Assembly: GCF_000165395.2 (NCBI RefSeq)
Contig: NC_010575.1
Location: 1,101,001 to 1,165,000, forward strand
DNA: 64,000 bases
Source: Babesia bovis T2Bo
Taxonomy: Eukaryota > Apicomplexa > Aconoidasida > Piroplasmida > Babesiidae
Direction: 5' to 3'
In this document: positions 20,836-32,077 of the stretch, one piece after another
How the letters are laid out: every line of letters begins with the position of its first letter
Position numbering within the stretch: position 1 is the stretch's first letter
Position numbers and translations under genes: made by a program
Notes under the pieces: model-generated
What the model saw: only the letters and a program-made list of their open reading frames with translations
Databases searched by the model: none
What the model was told of the DNA's origin: nothing

Positions 20836-21282
20836 TCAGTAAATCCAACCACCAACGCTCCTCTCCCAAGTTACCAACTGCTCAGGAGTAAACCATAACG
20901 CACATTCGCGTGCTGCGTCCTCAGCAGAACTACTGGCATGGACGATGTTGAAATTTTTCACAACACCGAAATCACCCCTAATAGTACCAGCCGCACTCTC
21001 TACAGGAGATGTTAATCCCACTAAATTGCGACCAATCTTGATGGCCTCAGGACCTTCCCAGATCATACAGAAGACAGGTCCATGGGATATAAAGTCACAA
21101 AGGTCTTTGAAAAAAGGCTTGTCCTTGTGCTCACAATAGTGCTGAGCAACAACATCCATAGTTGGGTGTTCAAACTTGGCAGCAATCAATTTTAAACCCT
21201 TCATCTCAAAACGCTTGAGGATCTCACCAATGAGGCCACGCTGGACACCATCAGGTTTAACCATAATGTAAGTGCGTTCCAT
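20836..21282 (-). CDS. nucleoside diphosphate kinase
   Basis: A 148-residue single-exon gene, exactly the usual NDP kinase length. ERTYIMVKPDGVQRGLIGEI opens the protein, the catalytic histidine lies in NIVHASSSAEDA, and the GPVFCMIWEG and GLTSPVESAAGTIRGDFG motifs are intact. The enzyme moves the gamma phosphate between nucleotides through a phosphohistidine, keeping NTP pools balanced in the cytosol. It converges with the SRP receptor gene, with 89 bp between stops. Confidence 0.97.
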   Translation of the reverse strand: MERTYIMVKPDGVQRGLIGEILKRFEMKGLKLIAAKFEHPTMDVVAQHYCEHKDKPFFKDLCDFISHGPVFCMIWEGPEAIKIGRNLVGLTSPVESAAGTIRGDFGVVKNFNIVHASSSAEDAARECALWFTPEQLVTWERSVGGWIY

Positions 21283-21700
21283 CTTTACTACGCAATTAAA
21301 ATATTTTCAAGTATGTATCAAGCGATATATGTGCCAAATAGCAACCGAAAGAGTTAAATAATGTAATGTGTTGACGGAGGATGTGGCGCTTCTCACGACC
21401 ACAATAGCCATGAAAACTGGGGCTTTCTGATATTTTCTACGCTGCATAAAATCTTCTCGATTTAACACACCTAACACTCAACCTTCCATGATGCTCTTGT
21501 AATCGGACAATGTATGCTGTCTACACCATTGCCATTAACAGTAGATTAATCGGTATTAATACATCTTTTGAAGTAACCTTCCTTGAATTATTTTGCAATG
21601 TGTACGGTTTCTAACATTATTCTCTAGTATTAGTCAATCTGTCCGGGATCTATTACAACATTCTAAACTGTTACTCGGTACACAATAAAATAAGGAAAGA
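21283..21700. promoter_or_regulatory. divergent intergenic region (NDP kinase / DUF501 gene)
   Basis: This 418 bp region lies between divergent starts and must contain both promoters. AT-rich; no specific motif recognised. Confidence 0.5.
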
Positions 21701-23533
21701 ATGGACAATGCTGCCTCCATTAAAGAAGGTGAAAATGGTGTGAAGCATCTAAAAGAAGCTTTGCATACCGAACTTTTATCCCATGTTGACCTATCCGTCA
21801 TCTTCTTTCTGCTGCTTAGAGATGAGATAAACATCTACAATGTTCGAGCTGCAAAGTCTATGCTCTCGATCTTCAATGAAAAATGGACACATATAATCAC
21901 AAAATCATACAACAGTAGTGATATAGCTGAAAGCGCTGAAAAATTCAAAGGCGTGGCAAAAAACGTACAATGGAACAGATTCATAAGGAAAATACTACAT
22001 AAAGCACGTTCGAAATTAGGTATTACAAAGGACTTATCGTGCACAGTAAAACGTGAAAATGAAACGTGCTCAGAAGAGGATTACCTCTACTGTAAAACTT
22101 GCTTAGGTAGAGAGCCAGAGGGGATGATATGCTTGATACGCAGATGTCTCTGTAAAATAAAAGGCATCTCTGACTCAGATCTCCTCTCACTAAAAGAGGC
22201 AACTAGCACATGTAAAAAACGCGGAATTTCAGAAATAAGTTCTCAAAACCCTGCAAGCTTTTACTCTGAAAATCTAGGGTATATATTACCTGGTAAATCG
22301 CAAACTGAAGAGAAATCGGAACAGTTAATTGTTAAAGTACTGGAAAATAGAATTGCAGATATTATAAGCGAGGCAAAAGATTATTCCCAGCATAACAACG
22401 TAAGTTGTCTCGCCTTGTTCGACTACGACATACAGTCATGCCAAAACTGTACTGAAGAACGGAAACATCCACCTGTAATTGCATTGATAAGCCCATTTAT
22501 TGTTAAGCAAAGTATTACGCATGACAAAACTTCAAGACGGTCAGCAAAACGAAATATACGAGGGGTCAGCAATTGTGAAAATAATATGGGCTTCACTCAA
22601 CACCGAGATCTCTATACATCCCACACGTTTCCACTACATCTCTATTTACATGATACGGGATCTAATTTCGATGATCAGACAAATCACCCCGAATCCAAAG
22701 GGTTAATGGATATCGCAGATATGATATTCAATGTGGTGGAGACTCTCCTTGCTGGCACTGAAAGTCATTCGATTGAAATTCCACAAGCAGCTCACAGATT
22801 GATAATTATATTATACAATAAGCTAACACAATGTCAAGGCGTAACTACACAATTTCCTCCATGCAATTCGGCGGATGCTAACAATGTGGACAACAGTAGT
22901 GAGGATAAAGAAAATACAGAATCTAGCATGGAATTTAATGATGAAATAGCAACGATGCTGTCAAAGAACTATGGAACTCTGTTAACTAAAATCACTAGGC
23001 TTGTCCCATTTCCAACTATATACTGGTTAACAGATCCTGATATACTAGCCCAGGTATCATCAATAGAAGGTATAGGTGCTATAACTCTAATACAAAGGCA
23101 AATAAATAATATGGTCGAAAATTACAAGCCCGGTGGTGGTACGTCCGAATTTCTACAACAACTCATCAAAGATAACCTGGCATATATATGTAGCCGCTTG
23201 GAGTTGCTACATCCTGATATCATGATAGTTTTTTATAATTTAATGGTAAATTCGCCATATTTCTCACGATACTACGAAGGTAAAGGTGATCCATACTCTT
23301 ACATATTTCTATCGCATACAAAAGATGAAGATTCTACCAGTATGTCAAAAAAGAATCAGCCAGAGCTAACAAAGGCCATGATAATAGTCAACACTGCTAG
23401 AAGCTATGGAATTGGAGGAAGCAGGAGTTTCGTTCATATCAAATGCTTACACACTAATTTAGCGTTTGCTCTCGCAGAAGGTTCTACTCTCGGCAATTTT
23501 GTTGTTAAATTACTATCAGATCACAAATTATAA
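21701..23533 (+). CDS. DUF501-domain protein with long N-terminal extension
   Basis: A single open frame of 610 residues. The C-terminal part has the two hallmarks of the DUF501 family: VPFPTIYWLTDPDILAQVSS followed by IEGIGAI (~434-455), and GIGGSRSFVHIKCLHTNLAF with ALAEGSTLGNF (~573-600). DUF501 proteins are mostly bacterial, around 150-200 residues, and have no established function. Here the domain is stretched by an insert (about 460-565) and preceded by more than 400 residues of unrecognised sequence, including a cysteine cluster (CKTCLGREPEGMICLIRRC, ~133-151). Domain recognition is from memory of the family pattern. Confidence 0.7.
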   Translation: MDNAASIKEGENGVKHLKEALHTELLSHVDLSVIFFLLLRDEINIYNVRAAKSMLSIFNEKWTHIITKSYNSSDIAESAEKFKGVAKNVQWNRFIRKILHKARSKLGITKDLSCTVKRENETCSEEDYLYCKTCLGREPEGMICLIRRCLCKIKGISDSDLLSLKEATSTCKKRGISEISSQNPASFYSENLGYILPGKSQTEEKSEQLIVKVLENRIADIISEAKDYSQHNNVSCLALFDYDIQSCQNCTEERKHPPVIALISPFIVKQSITHDKTSRRSAKRNIRGVSNCENNMGFTQHRDLYTSHTFPLHLYLHDTGSNFDDQTNHPESKGLMDIADMIFNVVETLLAGTESHSIEIPQAAHRLIIILYNKLTQCQGVTTQFPPCNSADANNVDNSSEDKENTESSMEFNDEIATMLSKNYGTLLTKITRLVPFPTIYWLTDPDILAQVSSIEGIGAITLIQRQINNMVENYKPGGGTSEFLQQLIKDNLAYICSRLELLHPDIMIVFYNLMVNSPYFSRYYEGKGDPYSYIFLSHTKDEDSTSMSKKNQPELTKAMIIVNTARSYGIGGSRSFVHIKCLHTNLAFALAEGSTLGNFVVKLLSDHKL

Positions 23534-24266
23534 TGATATATATGTATAAGCCTTCTTTATGGTGTAATATAACATGGCTAAAGCCTATGTCACATGGAAC
23601 GCGTGATTGTGTTCCCGTACACAACTAACTTCCACCATACATACAAAAGCGTTAACCATTACCTGTTGATACTAATTTTCGTTTATTATGAATTAGAGCT
23701 AGGGACGTGGCTCCAATGTGTATTAAGGCATTAATGTAACACATAATGGGTAAATAACACTCTGTGTTGTTACTACAATCGTGGTATATTAAACCAGTCT
23801 TTTTATTCAGACATTACGGAACAATATCTGCAACAAGGAAGGCTAAGGTATTGCTATTTGGTACAATAGGCAATCATCTTGGCTGCTGGGATACAAAGCA
23901 ACAGTTATTAATTTACTTATTATTTGGATCTTCTTACTATAAAACGGTGATTTATCATACCTTTCGACGAAATTAAGTCGTCAGGTGATTATTGATCTCA
24001 TTATAGCTAGCAATGCCATATGACTGCACATTGTGTCTACCATTTTGTATGCTAACATACACAACGCAGTGCATTTTTATGGAATTGAACAGCCCGTTGT
24101 TTTAAATATAAATGCAGTCGACGTAGAAATGTGATTCTATAAAAATTATTATCTCCATGAAGTCAATCCTAGACATTTGATGGGAAACAAATCTCGTTTC
24201 CACTATAGATGAAATCATTTTACATAAAGGTATAGGATCATCCATTCTCTTTCGGTTGATTTCAAA
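23534..24266. other. intergenic, tandem plus-strand genes
   Basis: This 733 bp AT-rich stretch shows no convincing coding frame. A short inverted repeat (GGAAC/GTTCC) lies near 23596-23615. It probably comprises a 3' UTR and the promoter of the giant gene downstream. Confidence 0.5.
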
Positions 24267-27200
24267 ATGGCGAAGGAAGAACATGAAATGCCATTGTACT
24301 TTCGAAATAAAGTGGCGTTTAGCATTGGCACATTACAACGTTCGGATGAGCGGGTTGAAGCCCAAAAACGAATACAAAAAGGTAGCGTACAGACGTATTT
24401 CGATATCATCAAATTTGATAATGGCCCTTTACCATTTAATTCCATCGTGTTCCTACCGCCGGGTGATTGTGTCTATTTAAACGTAGATGAAAAGGCGTTG
24501 CATCGATTTAGGTCGCGCACTAAAGTTGCACTCTGCGAATCTGATCTAAAAGTTTTTGCTAGAGTGGTGCTAGACGATGGTGGGCGTAGATATATTCCTT
24601 TGTCTTTAATGGATAATACAGAACGCATGTGGTTGGCGTTTGTTTACGAAATCGACGAAGATACAGAAGATACTACAACACTAGTTGATGCACTCTTGAT
24701 AGCAGGGAGTTTTCAAACTGCTTCATACATACTTTTACGCCATAAAGATGCAACTGAATCATGGACCAATATTCCAGATACTGGAGATTCAATGTATTAC
24801 GGTAACAATGTCCTTGATACAATCGATAATAACGAAGCAGTAACAGCTGCTAAAGCTGTAGTAAAGATGGAAATACCAGAATCTACTAATGGGCATCCTG
24901 ACGATTTACTTTATCAGTTAAGGCAATATACTGTTGATGCCCAATTAAAGACACTCTTCGAAGTTCGAGAAGTCTGCGCCTCTAAAAACCATGAAGAGAG
25001 TAAAATAAAACATTTGGTTGGACGTTTGAATTCATTCGTTGAAGTGGAAGGCGATGTTAACGACTATGATGATCTGGAGAATTGCCTAATGGACTGTTAT
25101 AGATATACGAAATTCATTTTCTCTGACAAAATACCATTAGAAGAATGTATAATACCAGTAGTTAAAAAATGTATTGAAAATATGTCTTTCGACTATGAAA
25201 ATGTTTACTATATCGTCCTACGCACTATGATAAGAGATTGTGATGTTGCATATCGACTGATGTTCGATATGGGCTTCGGAAATGTCTTAATTGAAAAACT
25301 CATAGATACTGAATCAAAACGTTGGATACAGAGAGAGGTCATGCTGAATCTATTGACCGAAATCCTAGCCCATGGCAAATGTATGAGGAACTTCATACGT
25401 AATGATCTAACAGGGAAAGGGGAAAGCTTATGTGATATGCTAATAATGGGCATAGCGAAATTGCGAATGTTCTCGCTGGGAAACATGAAACAGTACCTTG
25501 AGGATATAGGAAAACGTGTTGAACTGTTCTTGGTCCTATCACGAGTTGAACAGATGTACGACAAACTTGAACCTAAGCTTAAAAAAACAGATGAATCGCA
25601 ATATGGACATCTTGAAACCTTGGTCCAAGCCATCAATGAAGCTATAGATATGGTAAAACTCCATCAAGTTGGCAATATGGGTCATTCGGGCTTAACGGAC
25701 ATGTCTAAAATCAAGCAGTATACCGTGTCTTACGTAATGGAAACAAGGCTACCCTTTGTAGTCACTGGAGTAATGGCTGCTCTGTTGTCTCATTTGGAAG
25801 GTTTCCCTGTATCTCCTCTTCATATTGGTGTCATGTTGGAACGTCCACTATGGTTGGTTTCTCATTACATCAATCTGGTTGATTTCGAAGAGTGCCTTTT
25901 TCATATGGAAGGCGTATGCAACTTTGCTGGAGGTATGGTCATTAACAATGTCGTCAAAAATGACAAGTATGCAAATTCCAGAATTACTTACTGCAAAAAG
26001 CAATGTGAGCGTATGATCATACACACAATCATGCTCAAGATGATAGCAAAGTTATTTGGTAATACTTCGTGTCCACAAATAGTAAGTGTTATCTATCGGG
26101 TTTGTAGGAACTATTCTTGTGGTTATAAAGTAATGGCCACAATACTTGCTGAAGAAAATGTTATACAAGAAATCCTTTATATCGTTACGTCAGCCATAAA
26201 GCATGTCCAATCGTCGGGTTTTAATTCCACTGGGCCAAAGGATAATATGGAATTGTGGCAATTGATAAATATAATATGTACGACTGTGATAAAAGACGAA
26301 AGTGGCATGCTACTATATGTTTTAGGGAAGAAGTTAATATCACCATTGTCAGAATTCCTGGAAGCGTTTCAACCGCAAGTATCTGCAATAGTCGATTTAG
26401 ATTTGCAGCCTATCTGTGATCTACATGATACACTTAAAAGGCTTTTTAACTCGTCTGCATTAAAACGAGGATCACAAGAAAAGCGTTATTTTGAGTCAGT
26501 TGAACTATACCTGTCAGACTTATTAATCGATTCGGGTATTGAACTTCGACCGGATATGATGAAACAAAGCTATTCTAAGGCGTTACACATGAATACTATG
26601 TCACTCGTGTCAGATAAAATGCCGAACAGTGTGTTCTTGATGGATCCGTTACTCTGCAAAACTATGACCAAATCTATGTTAACGGAGGAATTGGGTACAG
26701 TCTATAACCAAAGCGAAGCACATGTAGAAATTGGAGGCGTATATTGGTCATCAAATGAAAATTGTGTAATCAAAGGCTCTGAGCTTGGTGTATCTGAAGA
26801 TAAAATGAACCATTATCGCACCTGCGAGCTCTACGTTGCGCCACCGGATCGGTTGCCCGAATATGTAACCTATGGCATAACATTATTAAGATTTGCGAGT
26901 ACAATGGAAGAATACAGTTCAGTATTCACTGAAATGTTCCAAACTAGGGAAAATACCAAAACATTCCTAAGGCTATGGGTACATACGGCTGCATCCATAT
27001 GTCCCACTGTAGATACCCTTATCAATGCGGATATTGGTGTCTTTAACGCATCGCTGGGGTATGAGTGGTTCTTTTCCAGTGCAGATGCAATCCCAATGGT
27101 CACAAATATGGCGCAAATTATGTATGCTGTGTTGCATCATATATCGGGTGATCCATACTGCCATGAAGATACAAATGAACAGAGGCCTGTAACTAGCGCC

Positions 27201-29753
27201 CCGTTACGGTATATTAATGATGATGTGCTTGACCTAGTACTTGTATCCGTATGCAACGTTATGATCACAAAGCGCTGGTCTATTGAAGGTCAGTTGGGAA
27301 GAGCATCTCGCAAATGTCTGATATGGTTGACAAAGTTGATGTCGTATTGGTATCGAAGATTTCAAAAGTCACAAGGGTATCTCATGAATAAATTGATGGG
27401 TAGCTACACATCTATACCATTTATGGCTGACGGAGCAGCGCTACTTATTGTGGCATGCGGCCCGGTGATAAATCCCAACGCAGCAGTTGAAATACATCCA
27501 CAGGCAGATTCCACGGGTCACCTGGGTCTTGACCATAGGACAGTTCGTGTTCATTTTGAAGGCCAACTATATAACGTCAGCTTATCCGGCAATGAAGTGA
27601 CGTTGGACGATGTTCCTAACGCCGCATTTTGGGGCTTGATACGCCGGATCGAAAGCTTAAATCTGCCAATATTTGCGGATTTTATGTGTACAGTTGTATC
27701 AAGGTGCTATGCAACCAATCCCTGCACTGTGGTCTTGGCAAGTGAGATTATTAACTTTCTAATCATAGGTAATGTCCCAATTATGGAACTAGTAAATACT
27801 CTTACTAAAAACTGCTTAGAAGATTGTATAAAAGGAGGCACTGACGCCAACAGATCAGGGAATATATCAGCTACAGCGTATCGTCTTTTGACCTTTGCTT
27901 CACTTTTGGCCAAAGCAGTTGTCTCCAACGAGAACATAGAGCCGTCGATACTAGTGCGCGTCAACTATTGGATCCTAAATTTATTCAGTCACTATGCGAA
28001 GAATTTCAAGTCATTGGCCGAAGGCTGTTATAAGGCACTTTTTGAGGGCTACGTCCACATTTTCATTTGCCATAACAACCTGTGGGAAAATCACAATTCT
28101 GTAGTCACTCGTCATCCAGAATTCAATAATTACATAAAGCATATCAATGGAGCTGTGTACTGGATTTGTAATGCTCTAAATGGTTGTAGGGCGAAAGACA
28201 CTGAAAATCCTGATGATGGATCACATAATCAAAAGATGAACCCTGTCGACTATGATGATTGTAGCCGGATAGATGGTACTTTGAATGTATCGTGGGAAAC
28301 GATTTTAACAGGAGTCATGGCGCTTAAATACGCATTTGAGATGCCATTCACTGGATTGAATATACTATATACTGTGTTGTCCGGTCCCATGGAACTCATT
28401 GTCAAAATTATAAATAAGCAAATTGATTCGGAAATCATCAAGGTTACCCCTTCGGCTACATTAGCGCTGTATGGAATAGTACGTCAATTGTGCGAGGCTT
28501 TACAGCAACATAATATTGATGATATGTCACCTGGATCACTCCCCTCGGATGCCACTCTGCAATTACTCATTATGCAGTTGATACACGATATTTGTGCATC
28601 CATACATCAAACGGGGGCATCACAGGATGTATTCGTATGTGCTCTAATCCATGGGACGTCTCATGCTCAGGAAGTCGATATGATAACTAACGAAAATAGG
28701 GTTAATCCCACAGATGGAGCACAATCATTGCCTCACGATGATATATACTCAGATATAGTTGGTTCATCTAAAACCCGTAATCAACGTAAAGTTTTGGCGC
28801 TGAGTACTCCTAAGGTTGCAATTGACAGTATGAATGTATTCCAGGGAATCATGGATGCACTAAAAGTATTTCGTGATAACGCTGCTACTGCACTAGAGCA
28901 TGAGTATATAGGAGCCATGGACCGTGTGGCATTGTCTTCACAAATCGCAAACGTTTTACTTTTGCTAAATGCATTTGACGCTTTGTCTCGGGCAATAGCA
29001 CGAGATGCAGCTGAACGAACGCCGCCCAAATCCCTTCCTGGTTATTTATTTTTGAAGGCACCGTCATATAGTCGATTATTTCGTCAAGCGATTGGTGATA
29101 CATGGTCAACTAGTTGGTGTAACCGTAACTCAACGCGGTCCATACTCCAACGTGTTTTACGGATGATGAAATGTGATGATTATGAAACGAATACATGTAT
29201 GGTTTTACAACATGTACCTAGCCCGTTGTCCACCGATAACAGTATGGATGTTCAATGGCTTTCAAAGTGTTTCATGTATAATGGCAGCCCTGAATCCGTT
29301 CAGATGTGGAAGACTATCAGGTTTTTGGCTACATCGAAACTATTATTTGCTGATGAACTCAAGCAATATGACCCAATCAAAACCAAGAAAATAGACCGTC
29401 CCCATCCAAATGAGGGAACACGATATTTGCGTAGCGTAAGTACACGTGCGCCATCCAAACATGTGGATGCATATGAATCGGAGAAAACGGGGGCACCCGA
29501 TGAAGAGGAAGAATGCACATTCTCCCAAGAAAATATAGAGAAGGCAGTTGCACAACTGAATGGTGTCATAACATCGCAAACGTGGTTGGACTTCGATAAC
29601 GACCTTGTGACTAATGGGCTAAATCTAAGATCCGTATTGGTGAATCCAGGGATCCTTAAAGAATATTCCGCCAGAGCCACATTCCTTAATGCTTTATCTA
29701 GGCATGTTCTTATAAAGGAGCTGCTTATATCGGTGGGCGTTGATGTGCGTTGA
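24267..29753 (+). CDS. giant (1,828 residues) predicted helical-repeat protein; virilizer-like is one possibility
   Basis: One uninterrupted frame of 5.5 kb, unusual in a window where most genes have introns. The N-terminal ~130 residues look like a beta-rich domain (YFDIIKFDNGPLPFNSIVF, then LPPGDCVYLNV). From ~200 onward it is almost entirely helical, with leucine-rich amphipathic stretches suggestive of ARM/HEAT-like repeats. A conserved-looking C-terminal part ends RHVLIKELLISVGVDVR. The layout (beta N-terminus plus very long helical body) recalls virilizer/VIRMA of the m6A writer complex, but this is only a resemblance in layout and a short N-terminal similarity. No catalytic motif is seen. 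Confidence 0.55.
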   Translation: MAKEEHEMPLYFRNKVAFSIGTLQRSDERVEAQKRIQKGSVQTYFDIIKFDNGPLPFNSIVFLPPGDCVYLNVDEKALHRFRSRTKVALCESDLKVFARVVLDDGGRRYIPLSLMDNTERMWLAFVYEIDEDTEDTTTLVDALLIAGSFQTASYILLRHKDATESWTNIPDTGDSMYYGNNVLDTIDNNEAVTAAKAVVKMEIPESTNGHPDDLLYQLRQYTVDAQLKTLFEVREVCASKNHEESKIKHLVGRLNSFVEVEGDVNDYDDLENCLMDCYRYTKFIFSDKIPLEECIIPVVKKCIENMSFDYENVYYIVLRTMIRDCDVAYRLMFDMGFGNVLIEKLIDTESKRWIQREVMLNLLTEILAHGKCMRNFIRNDLTGKGESLCDMLIMGIAKLRMFSLGNMKQYLEDIGKRVELFLVLSRVEQMYDKLEPKLKKTDESQYGHLETLVQAINEAIDMVKLHQVGNMGHSGLTDMSKIKQYTVSYVMETRLPFVVTGVMAALLSHLEGFPVSPLHIGVMLERPLWLVSHYINLVDFEECLFHMEGVCNFAGGMVINNVVKNDKYANSRITYCKKQCERMIIHTIMLKMIAKLFGNTSCPQIVSVIYRVCRNYSCGYKVMATILAEENVIQEILYIVTSAIKHVQSSGFNSTGPKDNMELWQLINIICTTVIKDESGMLLYVLGKKLISPLSEFLEAFQPQVSAIVDLDLQPICDLHDTLKRLFNSSALKRGSQEKRYFESVELYLSDLLIDSGIELRPDMMKQSYSKALHMNTMSLVSDKMPNSVFLMDPLLCKTMTKSMLTEELGTVYNQSEAHVEIGGVYWSSNENCVIKGSELGVSEDKMNHYRTCELYVAPPDRLPEYVTYGITLLRFASTMEEYSSVFTEMFQTRENTKTFLRLWVHTAASICPTVDTLINADIGVFNASLGYEWFFSSADAIPMVTNMAQIMYAVLHHISGDPYCHEDTNEQRPVTSAPLRYINDDVLDLVLVSVCNVMITKRWSIEGQLGRASRKCLIWLTKLMSYWYRRFQKSQGYLMNKLMGSYTSIPFMADGAALLIVACGPVINPNAAVEIHPQADSTGHLGLDHRTVRVHFEGQLYNVSLSGNEVTLDDVPNAAFWGLIRRIESLNLPIFADFMCTVVSRCYATNPCTVVLASEIINFLIIGNVPIMELVNTLTKNCLEDCIKGGTDANRSGNISATAYRLLTFASLLAKAVVSNENIEPSILVRVNYWILNLFSHYAKNFKSLAEGCYKALFEGYVHIFICHNNLWENHNSVVTRHPEFNNYIKHINGAVYWICNALNGCRAKDTENPDDGSHNQKMNPVDYDDCSRIDGTLNVSWETILTGVMALKYAFEMPFTGLNILYTVLSGPMELIVKIINKQIDSEIIKVTPSATLALYGIVRQLCEALQQHNIDDMSPGSLPSDATLQLLIMQLIHDICASIHQTGASQDVFVCALIHGTSHAQEVDMITNENRVNPTDGAQSLPHDDIYSDIVGSSKTRNQRKVLALSTPKVAIDSMNVFQGIMDALKVFRDNAATALEHEYIGAMDRVALSSQIANVLLLLNAFDALSRAIARDAAERTPPKSLPGYLFLKAPSYSRLFRQAIGDTWSTSWCNRNSTRSILQRVLRMMKCDDYETNTCMVLQHVPSPLSTDNSMDVQWLSKCFMYNGSPESVQMWKTIRFLATSKLLFADELKQYDPIKTKKIDRPHPNEGTRYLRSVSTRAPSKHVDAYESEKTGAPDEEEECTFSQENIEKAVAQLNGVITSQTWLDFDNDLVTNGLNLRSVLVNPGILKEYSARATFLNALSRHVLIKELLISVGVDVR

Positions 29754-29984
29754 GCTGCCTGGTGCAGACTTGTCTCAACAGACGTAGAACCCTTTTTACC
29801 GTAATATAATCAATAGCAGAATTTAAATATATCATTTGCAATAACACCAAGTAAAAATAAGTAAATGTGTGTAGATTTTGGTTCCCAGTAATTGTTTGTC
29901 TGTCCACCGTGTTACGGACGCTGCCTTCTGCATCGCGTACCCCTAAAGTGGGTGGACCGGCAATAGCAGTTATATCTTCATACA

Positions 29985-30448
29985 ATGATATACGGTGTGT
30001 TTTTGCAAAATATAAAGTGTGAAACACGTCTGGCTAAATGGTAGGTCTAACCCAAATTATGTATAACAACTGCAGGTATTGCGGATTTACACAATCCGAA
30101 AAACAACGAATTGCCGATAAAATATTCAACGAAATTGCTCAACGCGATGGACGCTGGGTAAATTTCTTTGATCTAGAAGGTAGAAAAGTTGTTTATCGTA
30201 TGTATGTTGGTCTTGTGATCAGCGTTTATGTGGACCGTGATGATAACACATTAGCCCATCATGAATTGATACATCTTATTGTCGAGATTCTTGACGCATT
30301 TTACGGTAATATTCGTGAACTAGATGTGATCTGTAATTTCAACACTCTACATGGACTTCTAAATGAACTGATTCTAGCAGGTGAACTGTTAGAGACTTCG
30401 AAGGAAGATGTACTTGAACGATTACGTTCAACATATAGATTAAATTGA
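29985..30448 (+). CDS. AP2S1: clathrin adaptor sigma subunit, AP-2 sigma type (2 exons)
   Basis: Exon 1 (29985-30040) and exon 2 (30076-30448) are joined across a 35 nt intron and give 142 residues, exactly the usual sigma length. Exon 1 supplies the missing N-terminus MIYGVFLQNIKCETRLAKW, which reads on into YCGFTQSEKQRIADKIFNEI. Downstream KVVYRMYVGL, IHLIVEILDAFYGNIRELDV and LNELILAGELLETSKEDV follow AP-2 sigma closely; AP-1 sigma is the alternative. It is a core subunit of an adaptor complex that packs cargo into clathrin vesicles. The ATG at 30038 in the same exon is not the start. Confidence 0.92.
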
Positions 30449-31152
30449 TTTTATAGCCCAATTGAAATATAATTCAGCGGTAATAATCAATATAAAGTAG
30501 CCTAATGTTTCCAACGAAGACAAAGTATCCTATAAATTTTTCATTTGATTTTTACGCAACATATTGCAATTGTGCATATTCAATGTACCATAGAAGTGGG
30601 TTTTAATAATATTGCAACGGATGATCATTTACATATTCATTGTTAGAAATACACCACAGTCTTCCCATATCGATTACTCAAAAAACTCATCAGTGATTCG
30701 TAAGATTATTCACCAAATGAATGTATAACAGTCGTCAATGAGAAGAATATGTTATAGTATATTCAGATTATTTTATTAAATGGGCACAAAGGTCGCAGTG
30801 AGCCATTCCAACTGCTTTCCAACATGAATGTTACAGATATTTCACATCTTGTGATCATACACAAAACGTAATATAGCATCCCAAACACATTATTGTGTGT
30901 AGTACAGTTTGTAACATCTGATCGCAATACGTGTTTCAATTATTTTCATTGCTTAAATATAATAACGGGATCATCTGTTTACATCGTCTAAATATGACTA
31001 TTTTTAGTTGTTGGCGTATATCATTTCCACTTAAATAGATCATTTTCGCAGGTTTTACGTATCTCCTGAGAAAATTCCTCTTACCCATGTCAGCAGCCTG
31101 TTGTGCTTTGTTCCAATGATGTTCAGCGTAATCTGGTTGAATTAAATTGAAA
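30449..31152. other. intergenic, tandem plus-strand genes
   Basis: About 700 bp of AT-rich sequence with no convincing coding frame or structured element; minus-strand frames here are shadows of the membrane protein gene downstream. Confidence 0.5.
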
Positions 31153-31838
31153 ATGGTAGCTGATAATGGCATAATGAGTTCCCCTCCATTTAGGACTTCC
31201 AAGCAATCATATTTGCTTAGAGATCGAAACTTAATTGGCAAAGGTCCCTTCGGGTTGTCCATAGCTGCAACATGTCTGACTATTGCTATACTGGCCTCCG
31301 TATTATACGGTATAATTTGGGCACTCGAAGGATCTGTATTGTATGAAATATTTGGTATGAGCATGCCATTGGTTGCCAAGATTTCGAGTTTGCTGTCTAC
31401 GTTGTTTTTGTTTACCGTGCTATTCAAAAGCACTGCCATGGTGTATATATTGATTGGTTCATGTGTAATGTATACAATGTTACACGTAAGTTTTGTATTC
31501 TATTTTTAAATAATATGCAGGTTACCATATTGTCAATGGTAATTTTTTTCTACATGGAATACATAAAGGAAACTGACGTACTGTTCAGATTGATGTATTA
31601 TGAACGTAGTACGATATATTTCGTATCTTTCATTAGTGTTTCTATTATAAGATTAATCATTACTTTTCCATTACTATACTACTCGTTGATTTTGGCCGCC
31701 ATTCGCATTAATGGTGGAAGTGGGTGGGAAGGGAAAACAGCGTTAGAACTGGAGAAGAGTGCCTTAGATAAGCAGTTAATGGAGTTACAAAATAGAAAGG
31801 AATGGGTGAACACACTTTCAACACCCGAAGATAATTGA
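31153..31838 (+). CDS. multi-membrane-span protein, copy 1 of a tandem pair (2 exons)
   Basis: Exons 31153-31485 and 31521-31838 (35 nt intron, phase 0) encode 216 residues; the ATG at 31153 follows an in-frame TTG that is not used. Hydrophobic segments lie near 35-57, 72-95, 97-125 and 145-180, giving about four spans with a short basic N-terminus. The C-terminus carries RINGGSGWEGKTALELEKSA, almost the same as in the next gene. The protein has no recognised catalytic motif. Piroplasms have multigene families of multi-transmembrane proteins; membership of such a family is inferred from layout and tandem duplication only. Confidence 0.7.
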
Positions 31839-32077
31839 CACTGTCTCATGGGTTGGATGACTGAAATGTTAAACTCACAACATAACCTTTGTATATTCAC
31901 ATAAATAAGAACATTAATGTAGTAATGGAATAAACACATTGATGATTCCACATTAAACGCGAAGATTGTATTAACAATTTGATTGCATGGAAAAGTTATG
32001 GAGAATTTTCATGGTTGCGGCAGTACCATATTGCGCCAGATAAAATTTATATTGATTTAACCTATTTACTAGTAAAA

